Shown here piece by piece: positions 8,501 through 15,486 of a stretch of DNA of 48,788 nucleotides. The notes under the pieces are model-generated. The model did not search any database, had not been told where the DNA came from, and was given only the letters and a program-made list of their open reading frames with translations. Numbering within the stretch: the stretch's first letter is position 1; every line of letters begins with the position of its first letter. The translations under genes and the position numbers were made by a program. The stretch covers positions 1-48,788 of the forward strand of contig CAJUKG010000013.1 of assembly GCA_910586925.1 (NCBI GenBank). Direction: 5' to 3'. The DNA comes from an uncultured Christensenellaceae bacterium (GTDB lineage: Bacteria; Bacillota; Clostridia; Christensenellales; Pumilibacteraceae).

Positions 8501-10084
8501 CGCGGGGGTGTAGTCGTTAGGCAATTCCACCTGCGGCAATTCGATTATGTCGGAGACCTTAAGCTCCGTGAGCGACGCCAAAAGTTTGCGAACTTCCGCT
8601 TCGTCGGGTTTTTCGGCAGACACAGCACCGACGATCTGCGAAACTATTTCGCTGTTCTCCGCTTTACGCGCATTATCCTCGAGTATGTTGAGCTGCGCCA
8701 CGAGATCGGCAATATATTCGCCGTACCCGGAAACGGGCGTCTTGGCGAGTTTTTCGCAAATACCGAAGTACTTGTCCGCGCTGTCGCGAATCGCCGAAGT
8801 AATGGACATAATGCCGTTTTCGGAACAAAACGCCGCAACGTCCGCAAACGTCGTGCGGTTAAGCGACTGACCGCCGAGCTTAGCGAGAATGGTGTTAGTC
8901 GCGACGATAAAATCTACGGCATCCTGCTCGCCGCACGCCGCAAGTTTTTTCGCAAAACCGTAAGCGGCGGAAAGTTTATCTTTATACTGAACTGTTTGCG
9001 ATTGAACATCAAGACTGATTTTCTTATACTCGCCCGCAAGGTCGGACAAAACCTGCGTGCGCTTTACCGCTTCCTCGGTAGATGCGCCGAGAGCGTTCTT
9101 AATTTCGTAAAGCTGACGAAGCAGTTCGCTCGTGCTTACGTCGCCCGAATTTCCCGTGCTCACAACGGTCGTAATCGCGGGGGCAGCCGATACAGCTACA
9201 CCGCCTTTTTCATCGAGCGTGGTTTTGAGTGCGGCGACGTCGGCGGCGAGCTTGCTCATCGCCTCGGAATCTACGCCCTCCGCATTGCTCAAGGCCTTTT
9301 TGACAGCGGAAACCGCGCCGTTGAGTTCTTTCAACGACGGGATTTCGTCAAGCTGCTTTTTGAGCTGTGCGATTTCCGACTGTATGCGTGCGTCGCTGTC
9401 GCGCATGGAACGAAGTATTACCTCGTTTATCGACAACAGCTTATCAAGGTTTAAGGATTTTTCGCCCTCAAGGTGCGTCTGATCATCGTAGACAGACGAA
9501 TCACTTTGAGGGCCGTCGGCGTTTTTTAGTAATTCGTCGATCTTGCCCTGCAAGCGTTGGATCTCGGCGTTATACTGCGCCTCGGCAAACCGCTGATCGC
9601 GCGCCATATCCTCTTTTATGCGCGTGATTTCCTTCTGCATTTCGAGGCTGCTCTGATTCTTAGCAAGCTCGTCGCGCAGTCGCGAAATCTCGTTGTACAT
9701 GACAACCTCGCTGCCCGCGGAGGGCACCGACGGATGATAAATGTACTGCGGCGGCATAATCGGCGGCGGGGGCGGCGGCATTTGTTGCGGTTGTTGCTGC
9801 TGAACGGTAGCGGGCACCATGCCGCGCTTAAGCTCGGCGATCTCGTCGAGCACCTTGTTCAGACGGTCGTCGTAATAGTCGTCGTTGTAACCGTCGTCAT
9901 ACTCTTCCTCATCGGCATACTCGTCGTCGTCGTATTCCTCGTCGTCATACTCGCCGTCGTCGTATCCTTCGTCATCGTACTCGTCGTCGTACTCCTCATC
10001 GTACTCCTCGTCACGGTCGATGACTTCCTCTTCGACGATTTCCTCATCGTCCAAAGAAAAGGTCGATTTGTCCAGATTGTCCAT
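2582..10084 (-). CDS. Giant cytoplasmic coiled-coil protein with acidic head and AT-hook-like motifs (2500 aa)
   Basis: No signal peptide or membrane segment is visible, so it is probably cytoplasmic. Residues 12-74 are almost only Asp, Glu and Tyr. A Gln/Pro-rich linker with a six-Pro run lies near 100-112. The body is predicted coiled coil. At about 748-922 there are 34-residue repeats of the type TQSIKDTLVGISDSVYALPL. At about 1000-1195 there are 14-residue repeats (three make a 42-residue unit, such as NDSVAALTDTFNAG). Beyond that are many ELAELRDEL-like segments. Residues about 2320-2385 are Lys/Ser/Pro-rich and hold RGRKP twice (about 2340 and 2367), resembling AT-hooks. A compact helical domain closes the protein. 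Start: ATG at 10084 preceded by GAGGAA; an in-frame ATG five codons earlier lacks a ribosome site. It follows the two membrane-spanning giants. Its role is inferred to be structural; no enzyme motif is seen. Confidence 0.85.
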   Translation of the reverse strand: MDNLDKSTFSLDDEEIVEEEVIDRDEEYDEEYDDEYDDEGYDDGEYDDEEYDDDEYADEEEYDDGYNDDYYDDRLNKVLDEIAELKRGMVPATVQQQQPQQMPPPPPPIMPPQYIYHPSVPSAGSEVVMYNEISRLRDELAKNQSSLEMQKEITRIKEDMARDQRFAEAQYNAEIQRLQGKIDELLKNADGPQSDSSVYDDQTHLEGEKSLNLDKLLSINEVILRSMRDSDARIQSEIAQLKKQLDEIPSLKELNGAVSAVKKALSNAEGVDSEAMSKLAADVAALKTTLDEKGGVAVSAAPAITTVVSTGNSGDVSTSELLRQLYEIKNALGASTEEAVKRTQVLSDLAGEYKKISLDVQSQTVQYKDKLSAAYGFAKKLAACGEQDAVDFIVATNTILAKLGGQSLNRTTFADVAAFCSENGIMSITSAIRDSADKYFGICEKLAKTPVSGYGEYIADLVAQLNILEDNARKAENSEIVSQIVGAVSAEKPDEAEVRKLLASLTELKVSDIIELPQVELPNDYTPAHASDADSIIARLEAIHSAVLDSASLAAANEQERESADEPVEEAAEEQAQAEEPVEDNHLAQAIEELKAQLAEATSSSDMSAAIEEIRKNYIDVSEKLVDISRDLKRANSTVVTTEEGSTVVSKSNGMTDEEINETLDNLKYIRSKLDEYDEFIRHIDELKSDIEKHSTDITDAVAEQYGKIVNELSTQFDKLYDDISNVVLESESSILGKIGDGLATAEALDAAKSDILADTHSIKDVLANTQPIADILANTQSIADVLSDTQSILSETQSIKDTLLNMTDSVSAGSSGGDNIEAVKADILAETQSIKDTLVGISDSVYALPLTENLEAVKEEVLADTQSIKDTLVGISDSIFALPLNENLEATKADLLVETQSIKDTLFVLSDQLTELQNMSVADAVEQVRADVSNLVEVTAMNDENATIDRQKLLDDIAFLREQAELAIASDDEIPDGATAVQDTDKLVGYLDDIAARVAQLNAIADDASATRENVAALGDNLAAVSDSVALATDTVAAMNDSIAAVNNGVNSANDGIVALTDTVNAVNDSVAALTDTFNAGQDNLAAVVDSVNAASDGIAAIGDTVNAVNDSVAVLTDTFNADHDNLVAVVNTVNAASDGIAALTDTVNSEHDILAVIESTVNAANDGIVSLNGTVAATSDAVAALGEDAVAARDAASAALDALAPISEQLSAILDRLDSAPVAYDDGEEVHADEEYDTAAAPITDDELAELKESLNAILDTLPLFPQADDIVAARDNTFSILDTLVAMPQADDVVTTRDNVAAILDAVNTLTDSVASALASQGGSSLEGGVAALRETVDSVNENILFIRQKLDEAQPEEQVEDIASIMQDLGLVLDKIEEYENTVAANKQEIIDAVTGIREEIHINSLDETMSAAGIDDETRDALVGEIADIRERLGNIETVAQGLSEFNNAIDGINSQLADIQSAIATGTAARENVGQADQNMQTIFDELAEIKDKLSVQSEFDTVEEILSLREDIKASRIVDQDEVTSELEAIKNELAFISSGNIVDEIRALREDITGLPSGENGAAPTDGEVNLVLNEIVSLRDELFAFKDEVLNATAALGGNTVEDDMPQQVVDSNEDITTILDELTALRADQSVLGENLDELKDIVSRRTTLAAAETEADGESQVAVGELNVVLDEIINLKNDVDRIAESVDNDKFAVMSEQVDEIRAIIDELRAGTTVVAQAEEAVAPAAVDLAPVMEQLESVNAALDELRMNGVSVQTEQPSEPVAVDLAPVMEQLESVNAALDGLLLNRDASGVTEDGGVPQTFADMFESLRAEIEEIKSDIADISVPTDYAAELSELRAEIDVLRAENEALKVESTDAVSAQIEELKDMLRGALAGERPVAESDNGSYAALIDEIRDLKDQIAVEQFKPTVALEEGDIQAIRDAVASSITVPESEGGLGSELAEIRDEIAQLRSLTTVSADNSGSFAEVAALRDELAELKSLITSQDNLYGVAEDVTKIRADVQTLRDEPDLGVMSEILALRDEFQALREEIEDVKRIAGETDKESDDTLMSEVQSLRDQLFAISMANVNDPTSGESNYESYNNIILDELAAIRDQVSVAGSTSDLASNDIAAMMDELESLREAVESRDEMLDSMVERVARASTSGANDKIMQELASLRTDLANQRDADMATLNFMSEMAHLLERQNQYLTENENSGTKISDEIESLKAELAASDAVAEEVAKLREFMTRSGAAYDNDTILNELAELREELSSEKPSRANDIILDEIARLRGEIIALAEREQARDAVSEGDNDLSDSLTDLKNELTRIADIVEPDEKASAPAEKKPAAKRGRKPGTKSSGKSSTSGKKSTSSGAKRGRKPKNASNPAPTATDKSKSDIESVIDSALLGMSDDDDDMKLNINDIATGDAMDIADKLAKQVANKLVMEQLVEQLGDGGVSEERVDEILRDILPHEFTTIAETEASDKVRRLANSLVLDKLRARLNGKKSDD

Positions 10085-10206
10085 AAATGTTCCTCGCATT
10101 GATATTTGTTGAATATATTCACCCGCCGGAAACTTTAGCGGTTTGAATCAATTACCGCGACACGCATTGCACTGCGCCGCATTTTGTTGCCGTAGCGATC
10201 GCGTGC

Positions 10207-10238
10207 GCATTGCCCGCCGCGATAGGGACGGGCAATGC
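10207..10238 (-). other. Inverted repeat between giant-protein genes
   Basis: A perfect 10-bp stem (GCATTGCCCG with CGGGCAATGC) and 12-base loop, 18 bases after the stop codon at 10257. No U run follows, so it is not a standard terminator. It may be a processing or stability hairpin that sets the ratio of the upstream and downstream proteins. Confidence 0.6.
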
Positions 10239-10256
10239 CGCGATGCTTGTTCTTTG

Positions 10257-13200
10257 TTATCTCGGTCTGTTCGGACGACCGCCGCCCGGACGGGGTGCAC
10301 CCGGTCTCGGAGGTCTTGCGCCCGCGGGACGTGCGCCCGGTCTTGCGCCGGGACGTGCGCCGGGTCTTGCACCCGCAGGTCTTGCGCCGGGACGTGCGCC
10401 CGGTCTTGCACCCGCAGGTCTTGCGCCGGGACGTGCGCCCGGTCTTGCGCCCGGTTTGCGTCTCGGGATACGGTTGACGCGCTCGGTGACTTTGCGCACA
10501 ACACGCTGCGGCTTTTTCGCATTCTCCGCACGAAGTCTGGCGATCTCGCCCGCGTTCTGAATGTCGTCCATGGTCTTGTTGTAGAAGTCCATGAGCTCGC
10601 TCGAACCGCGTTCGTCCTCGTCGTATGTGAGCTGTATATTGTACAGCCGCTCGCGCAGGTTCTTCGCGTCCTCGTCGCCTTTTAGCTCTTTCATCTCGTT
10701 GCGCACGGCTATTATCTGCTCTTTGCGCATGGCGACTTTCTTCGCGATAACTTCGTTACGCTCGGCGTCCGCTTTCTGACGCTCCTCTTCTTCTTTCTGC
10801 CTGTTCTCCTCGGCAAGCCGCTTCGCTTCCGCTTCGGCTTCCGCCTGACGGCGCATTTCGTCTATTTCTTCCTGCGCCTTGCGCTTGGCTTCGTCCGCTT
10901 CCTCTTGCGCCTTGCGCTTGGCTTCTTCGGACTCGGCAGCCATTGCGTCGGCGGCTTCCTGCTTGGCACGTTCGGCGGCTTCGACGTCGGCACGCGCTTT
11001 TTCTTCCGCCTCGAGCCGAGCTTGTTCTGCGGCGGCGTTGGCTTCCTGCACAGCGCGTTCCGCTTCCAATCTCGCTTCCTCGGCGGCGCGTTCCGCCTCG
11101 AGTCGCGCTTCTTCCGCCGCGCGTTCCGCCTCTAACCGTGCTTCTTCGGCGGCACGCTCGGCTTCCTTGCGCGCCGCCTCCGCCGCACGTTCGGCTTCGG
11201 CACGAGCTTCTTCCGCCGCGCGTTCCGCTTCGGCACGAGCTTCTTCCGCGGCACGCTCCGCTTCCTGACGTATACGTTCCGCCTCGAGCCGAGCTTCTTC
11301 CGCCGCGCGTTCCGCTTCGAGTCTTACGCGTTCCGCTTCTTCCTGCGCCTGTTGCGTAGCAAGCCGCGCCGCTTCGATCTCGTTCTTGGAACGTTCGAGC
11401 TGTTTCTTGAGGTTCTCCGCCTCGATGATCTTTTGGTCCTGACTGATCACACCGCTGCCGGACACGACAAGGTCGAGCGGGTTGGTGTTGTGAACAAGGT
11501 CGTCATAAACGGTGCACGCGCGGCTGAACTCCTCGTTCGCCTCGTCGAGCTTGACATGTGCTTCCGCGAGCTTGTTGTCGTAATCGGTTTGCGCTTCCAT
11601 CTTGCGCTTGGTACCGTCGACGTGCGCTTGCTCGAGCTTGCCTTTGAGTTCCTCGAGTTTGTCTGTCTTGTCGCCCTGCTCGACCATGAGCATGAGCTTC
11701 TCGTCCTCGCCAGCCGTAGCCATTTGCAGATTGACGTCGTCGAGTTCCGCCTGAACGGACGCGATCTCGCTTTCGATATCATTGATATTGGCGGCGACTT
11801 CCATTGCGACGAGCGCGACGTCGCCCGACGAAGCGGACAAATCGTCGCATACCGCTTGAGCCTCGGCAACCGCCTTTTCGGCGTCGTCCTTGTCGCGCTG
11901 ACGCGACGCTTTGAGCAGTTCAAGCTCGATATTGCCGATAACGTTATCTTCGGCGGCAATGACTTCCTCGAGCGGGATCTCGTTATCCTCGATGAAATCG
12001 TTGGCTTTGCGTCTATGCGAATTAAACTCGATATTAAGCTCGGACTTGCGCTTGGTCGTCTTGGCGACTTCCTTGTCAAGCTCGGACAGTCGCGCGTTGT
12101 AATCGGCGATCTGCATATTCAAGTCGCTTATCACGCCGAAATCGGTCGTGGCAAGGATCTGCGCGTTCGCGGTGGCGACTGCGGCTTTGAGCGTATCGCG
12201 TTCTTTCTCTTGCGCCTCGGAATCGGTGTCGAGCTTCTTGATCTCGTAACCGACGTTGTTGACCTGCTCGAGGAGCGGCGTAAGCGAAGTGACTTTCGCT
12301 TCGAGTTCCTGACGGGCACGAACCTGCGCGAGCCGCACTTGGTAATCGTCGAATTCCGCCTGCGCTTTATCGCGTGCGGCGATAAGACTTTCCATAAGCG
12401 CGTCGCGTTCGGTCTGCTGTTCGCCGAGTTTTTCGAGTACCGCGTCGAGTCTTTCGCGACTGCCGACAAGCGATTCAAGCTCGGCGCGCAATTTTTCGAG
12501 TTCTTGCGCGTTGCGTTGCTTCTTCTCCTCTTTAATACCGAGGTCGCGCGTGATAGTCGGTTTGTCTTTGTTCTTCGCGGATGCGAGCTTGAACTCGAGA
12601 TCCTCGATATCCTTGGCGTACTGCGCGTCGTCTTCTTCCGCTTTCGCTATGCGCTCGCGGAGTTCGTCCTCCATAGACTTCGCTTTGTAGTGCTCGGTCT
12701 GCGCCTTTTCGGTACGATTTTTAAGCTCCGCAAGCTCTTTCTGCAATACGTCGAGTCTGTGCAGTATGTCTTTGAGAGCCTGTTCTTCGGGCGAAGTGTC
12801 GATGTCGATCTTCTCCTCGGAGAACTCGTCGCGAGTGACCTCGGGTTCGACGTAGAGCGGCGAATCGGGATCGAAGTCGAGCACAAACTGTTCGACCTGC
12901 GGTTCTTCTTCCGCGGGCGCGGACGACGACGAGGACGAAGAACTGCGCTCCGCCTGTTTCGCTATCTCGCTCTCGCTCATGATAGCCTCGTCCATGGGCA
13001 TGGGCTTCTTGTAACGCTCTATAATGCGCTTCTTCTCTTTTTCGAGTTCGCGCGCCTGCGTATCTTTCGACTTGAAGAACGTGCGGCGCACCATGCCTTT
13101 CGGCTCGTACTTCTCGGTGAATATGCGTTCGAGAAGCTCGTCGTCGGTGATATACTTGGCGATAAGCTCGTACAAACCTTCGTCGCCGTCGGGCGGCACG

Positions 13201-15473
13201 GTGGCTTGCGGCTCGCTCATTGCGGGCTGACTTCCCGGCATGGACATGGACGGTCCCGAACCGGGCTGCGACTGAACGCCGGACGCGAGCTGCAAAGTAT
13301 CGGGCGGAGGCGCGGCGGACGTAGTCGGACCCGCACCGAGAAGCATTTGACTCGCCTGCGAGAGTGCCGCAGTCTGTGCGGCGCGTTGCTGTGCCTGATT
13401 AGCCGCAATCGTCGAATTGAGCTTGACGATATACGACGAAACGGGAGCTTGCGTCGCCGCTTCTTCCTGCCGACGTCTGCTGATCGCGCGGATAAACAGC
13501 CATACTATGAGCAGTATGATTATAAGTCCGCCGAGGCATGCGCCCGCGATTATCAGTCCCGCTTCCCAATCCTCGAAACGCGCGAAGAAACTTCCCGCGT
13601 TGACGTTGACGTTGACGGGTTTGGAATTAAAGGTGATCTTTTGATTCTTGTAGTTGGTGAAAGTGAGGGTGATCGGGATCTGCTCCTCGCCCGACAGGTT
13701 TTCGATCTGCGGCGTGAACTTGAGAACGTTGTTCTCGTATTCGACGAGCAGAAGCCTCGGATTGGTGGACTCCGCACTCGTGAGCATGTACCCGAGATCG
13801 CGCAACGTCGTAAACCGCTCGTCGGTGAGCGCGTTATACGTCATGGGGCGTTTGCCCGCCAACGGCGCGAATTCTACAGAGTACCCGCCGTACGTCGTGA
13901 CCGTGATCGTGATATTGAGCGTGTCGATCTTTTTGACTCCCGATTCGGGGTCTATTACCTGATAACGCACGGGGAACATGATCGTATGACTGCCGTCGGT
14001 AACGCCCGTCGCGCTTTCAGTCGCCGAAACGATATACGCGAGAGGAACGTCGCTCGGCGTGTCTTCGCCGGGACGAAGCTCGCTGACGACCGTCAAACCT
14101 TGGTTCTGCTGCGTATTGGAGTCGCTGATCTTCTTGCCGTCGAGCAATACTTCCGAATGGAAGAACGTCATGGCGGTATAGTCGTCGGGGAACACGTACT
14201 CGATGAGATCGCTCGGCGTAATGCGAACGGACTTCTGATCGGGCGCGGTATCCTTGATCGCCGTGGACGGATCTTCCGCCGTAAGATCGGTATACTTCTG
14301 CGACGACAGATCGTACATGTAGTTCGAGCTTAAATTGAGCGACAAAATGTTCGCCGAAATACTGCGCTTAACGGGGTTTGCAGGCTCGAATCTGAACGGG
14401 ATCCAAACATTGACCGTAACTTCGGTGCCGACCTGAATGAGCGGTACCTGCAGTCTGAAAGTAGTGTTCCAGAAAGACTTACCAGGATTGTCGATATTGA
14501 AAACGCTTATGTCCTGCGCCGTAATATTGACGCTGCCCGTGAACGACGGCGCAACGCGTATGGGCGCGGTGTTCGTGTCTTTGTTATACGCTACGGGGCT
14601 GATTTTAATGACGTTGTCGATCTTCTTTTGCGTAAGCTCGAAAATGCCGACATTGCCTATCGTGAAGTTGGTAGCCGATTTGATGGTCCAATACTTATTC
14701 TCGGACGTATTGTTGACGACTTTGGAATGGTCGTTCGTGTTAAACAACGCGCGTCCTACCAAGTAGTCGTTCATATCGACGGAGAATGTAGTATTGTTGC
14801 GTATGGTCAAAATCGGGGCGTGTTCGGTTCCGTTGATCGACTCTTTTTCCTCGGTGCCGAGAACTTCATTGCCGTTGCCGTTGAGCTTATAGCCGACATA
14901 GAAAGCGGTACGACCTTCGGCGCGTTGCGCAAAGGTATCCCTGACTTCTACCTTGAACACCACTTTCTCCGTTTTGACGACTGCCTGTTGGTAATCTTTA
15001 TAGACAACGTCAACCGAGAAGTACGAGTCAAGACCGGATTCGGTTATCGAAACGGCTTTTATGGCGAGCATGCCGCCGTCGTCTAAGAAAACGTCGAAAC
15101 AGTCGCTGCTCTTTATAATGGAATCTTTGTCGAAAGAAAGATTCGTGCCCGACTTATCTTCAAGGTCGAACAGTGCTTTAACTACATCGGTAGACAAATG
15201 CCGCTCGCTGAAAGACTGTCCGTTGAGTGCCGTCGTCGTATTCGCACCCGACGGCGCGTCGAACTCGGAAGAAACGGGCGTTCTGCCGTTCACGTCGATC
15301 ACTATCAGTTTCGATACGCCGACCGAACTGCCTGCGTTATTGCCTTCCTCGGCATTCGCCGCAGGGCTGACGCCCATGACGCATACCGCCGCGACTACCG
15401 CGAGGAGAATTGCCGAAATAAAGGACAGGAGTATGAGCAAAATATTGCGCTTTTGTGTAAGTTTGTTATTCAT
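10257..15473 (-). CDS. Giant single-pass membrane protein with cytoplasmic coiled coil and RPGA tail (1738 aa)
   Basis: The N-terminal hydrophobic segment (about 11-33) ends in PAANA before EE, a plausible signal-peptidase site. Residues about 35-638 are beta-rich and probably outside the cell. A membrane segment (about 639-663, GLIIAGACLGGLIIILLIV) is followed by Arg-rich RAISRRR, giving a cytoplasmic C-terminus of over 1000 residues. That part holds a Gly/Pro/Ser linker, long coiled coils, an 11-residue repeat array (about 1370-1490, unit ERAAEEARLEA) and a final 68-residue tail of repeated GARPGARPA, strongly basic. Start: ATG at 15473 with GGAGGGG seven bases upstream; the frame is open to 15500 but that lies inside the previous gene. 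The gap to the upstream stop is 13 bases, which implies co-transcription with the RCC1 gene. A structural or anchoring role is inference. Confidence 0.85.
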   Translation of the reverse strand: MNNKLTQKRNILLILLSFISAILLAVVAAVCVMGVSPAANAEEGNNAGSSVGVSKLIVIDVNGRTPVSSEFDAPSGANTTTALNGQSFSERHLSTDVVKALFDLEDKSGTNLSFDKDSIIKSSDCFDVFLDDGGMLAIKAVSITESGLDSYFSVDVVYKDYQQAVVKTEKVVFKVEVRDTFAQRAEGRTAFYVGYKLNGNGNEVLGTEEKESINGTEHAPILTIRNNTTFSVDMNDYLVGRALFNTNDHSKVVNNTSENKYWTIKSATNFTIGNVGIFELTQKKIDNVIKISPVAYNKDTNTAPIRVAPSFTGSVNITAQDISVFNIDNPGKSFWNTTFRLQVPLIQVGTEVTVNVWIPFRFEPANPVKRSISANILSLNLSSNYMYDLSSQKYTDLTAEDPSTAIKDTAPDQKSVRITPSDLIEYVFPDDYTAMTFFHSEVLLDGKKISDSNTQQNQGLTVVSELRPGEDTPSDVPLAYIVSATESATGVTDGSHTIMFPVRYQVIDPESGVKKIDTLNITITVTTYGGYSVEFAPLAGKRPMTYNALTDERFTTLRDLGYMLTSAESTNPRLLLVEYENNVLKFTPQIENLSGEEQIPITLTFTNYKNQKITFNSKPVNVNVNAGSFFARFEDWEAGLIIAGACLGGLIIILLIVWLFIRAISRRRQEEAATQAPVSSYIVKLNSTIAANQAQQRAAQTAALSQASQMLLGAGPTTSAAPPPDTLQLASGVQSQPGSGPSMSMPGSQPAMSEPQATVPPDGDEGLYELIAKYITDDELLERIFTEKYEPKGMVRRTFFKSKDTQARELEKEKKRIIERYKKPMPMDEAIMSESEIAKQAERSSSSSSSSAPAEEEPQVEQFVLDFDPDSPLYVEPEVTRDEFSEEKIDIDTSPEEQALKDILHRLDVLQKELAELKNRTEKAQTEHYKAKSMEDELRERIAKAEEDDAQYAKDIEDLEFKLASAKNKDKPTITRDLGIKEEKKQRNAQELEKLRAELESLVGSRERLDAVLEKLGEQQTERDALMESLIAARDKAQAEFDDYQVRLAQVRARQELEAKVTSLTPLLEQVNNVGYEIKKLDTDSEAQEKERDTLKAAVATANAQILATTDFGVISDLNMQIADYNARLSELDKEVAKTTKRKSELNIEFNSHRRKANDFIEDNEIPLEEVIAAEDNVIGNIELELLKASRQRDKDDAEKAVAEAQAVCDDLSASSGDVALVAMEVAANINDIESEIASVQAELDDVNLQMATAGEDEKLMLMVEQGDKTDKLEELKGKLEQAHVDGTKRKMEAQTDYDNKLAEAHVKLDEANEEFSRACTVYDDLVHNTNPLDLVVSGSGVISQDQKIIEAENLKKQLERSKNEIEAARLATQQAQEEAERVRLEAERAAEEARLEAERIRQEAERAAEEARAEAERAAEEARAEAERAAEAARKEAERAAEEARLEAERAAEEARLEAERAAEEARLEAERAVQEANAAAEQARLEAEEKARADVEAAERAKQEAADAMAAESEEAKRKAQEEADEAKRKAQEEIDEMRRQAEAEAEAKRLAEENRQKEEEERQKADAERNEVIAKKVAMRKEQIIAVRNEMKELKGDEDAKNLRERLYNIQLTYDEDERGSSELMDFYNKTMDDIQNAGEIARLRAENAKKPQRVVRKVTERVNRIPRRKPGARPGARPGARPAGARPGARPGARPAGARPGARPGARPGARPAGARPPRPGAPRPGGGRPNRPR
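10338..10454 (-). repeat. 39-bp tandem repeat coding for the basic RPGA tail
   Basis: Three adjacent 39-bp units (10338, 10377 and 10416; the last two nearly identical), each coding for 13 residues of Gly-Ala-Arg-Pro character. Near-identity at DNA level suggests recent expansion, so tail length may vary between strains. Confidence 0.75.
11040..11340 (-). repeat. 33-bp repeat array coding for 11-residue coiled-coil units
   Basis: Degenerate 33-bp units coding for ERAAEEARLEA-like 11-mers, about nine in a row. An 11-residue (hendecad) spacing differs from the heptad of left-handed coiled coils and favours a straight or slightly right-handed rod, or a single charged helix. Confidence 0.7.
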
Positions 15474-15486
15474 CGTACGCCCCTCC

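Noticed and set aside
10338..11340. Direct repeats considered as a CRISPR array
   Set aside because: Units are contiguous multiples of three within one open frame, with no unique spacers and no cas genes nearby.
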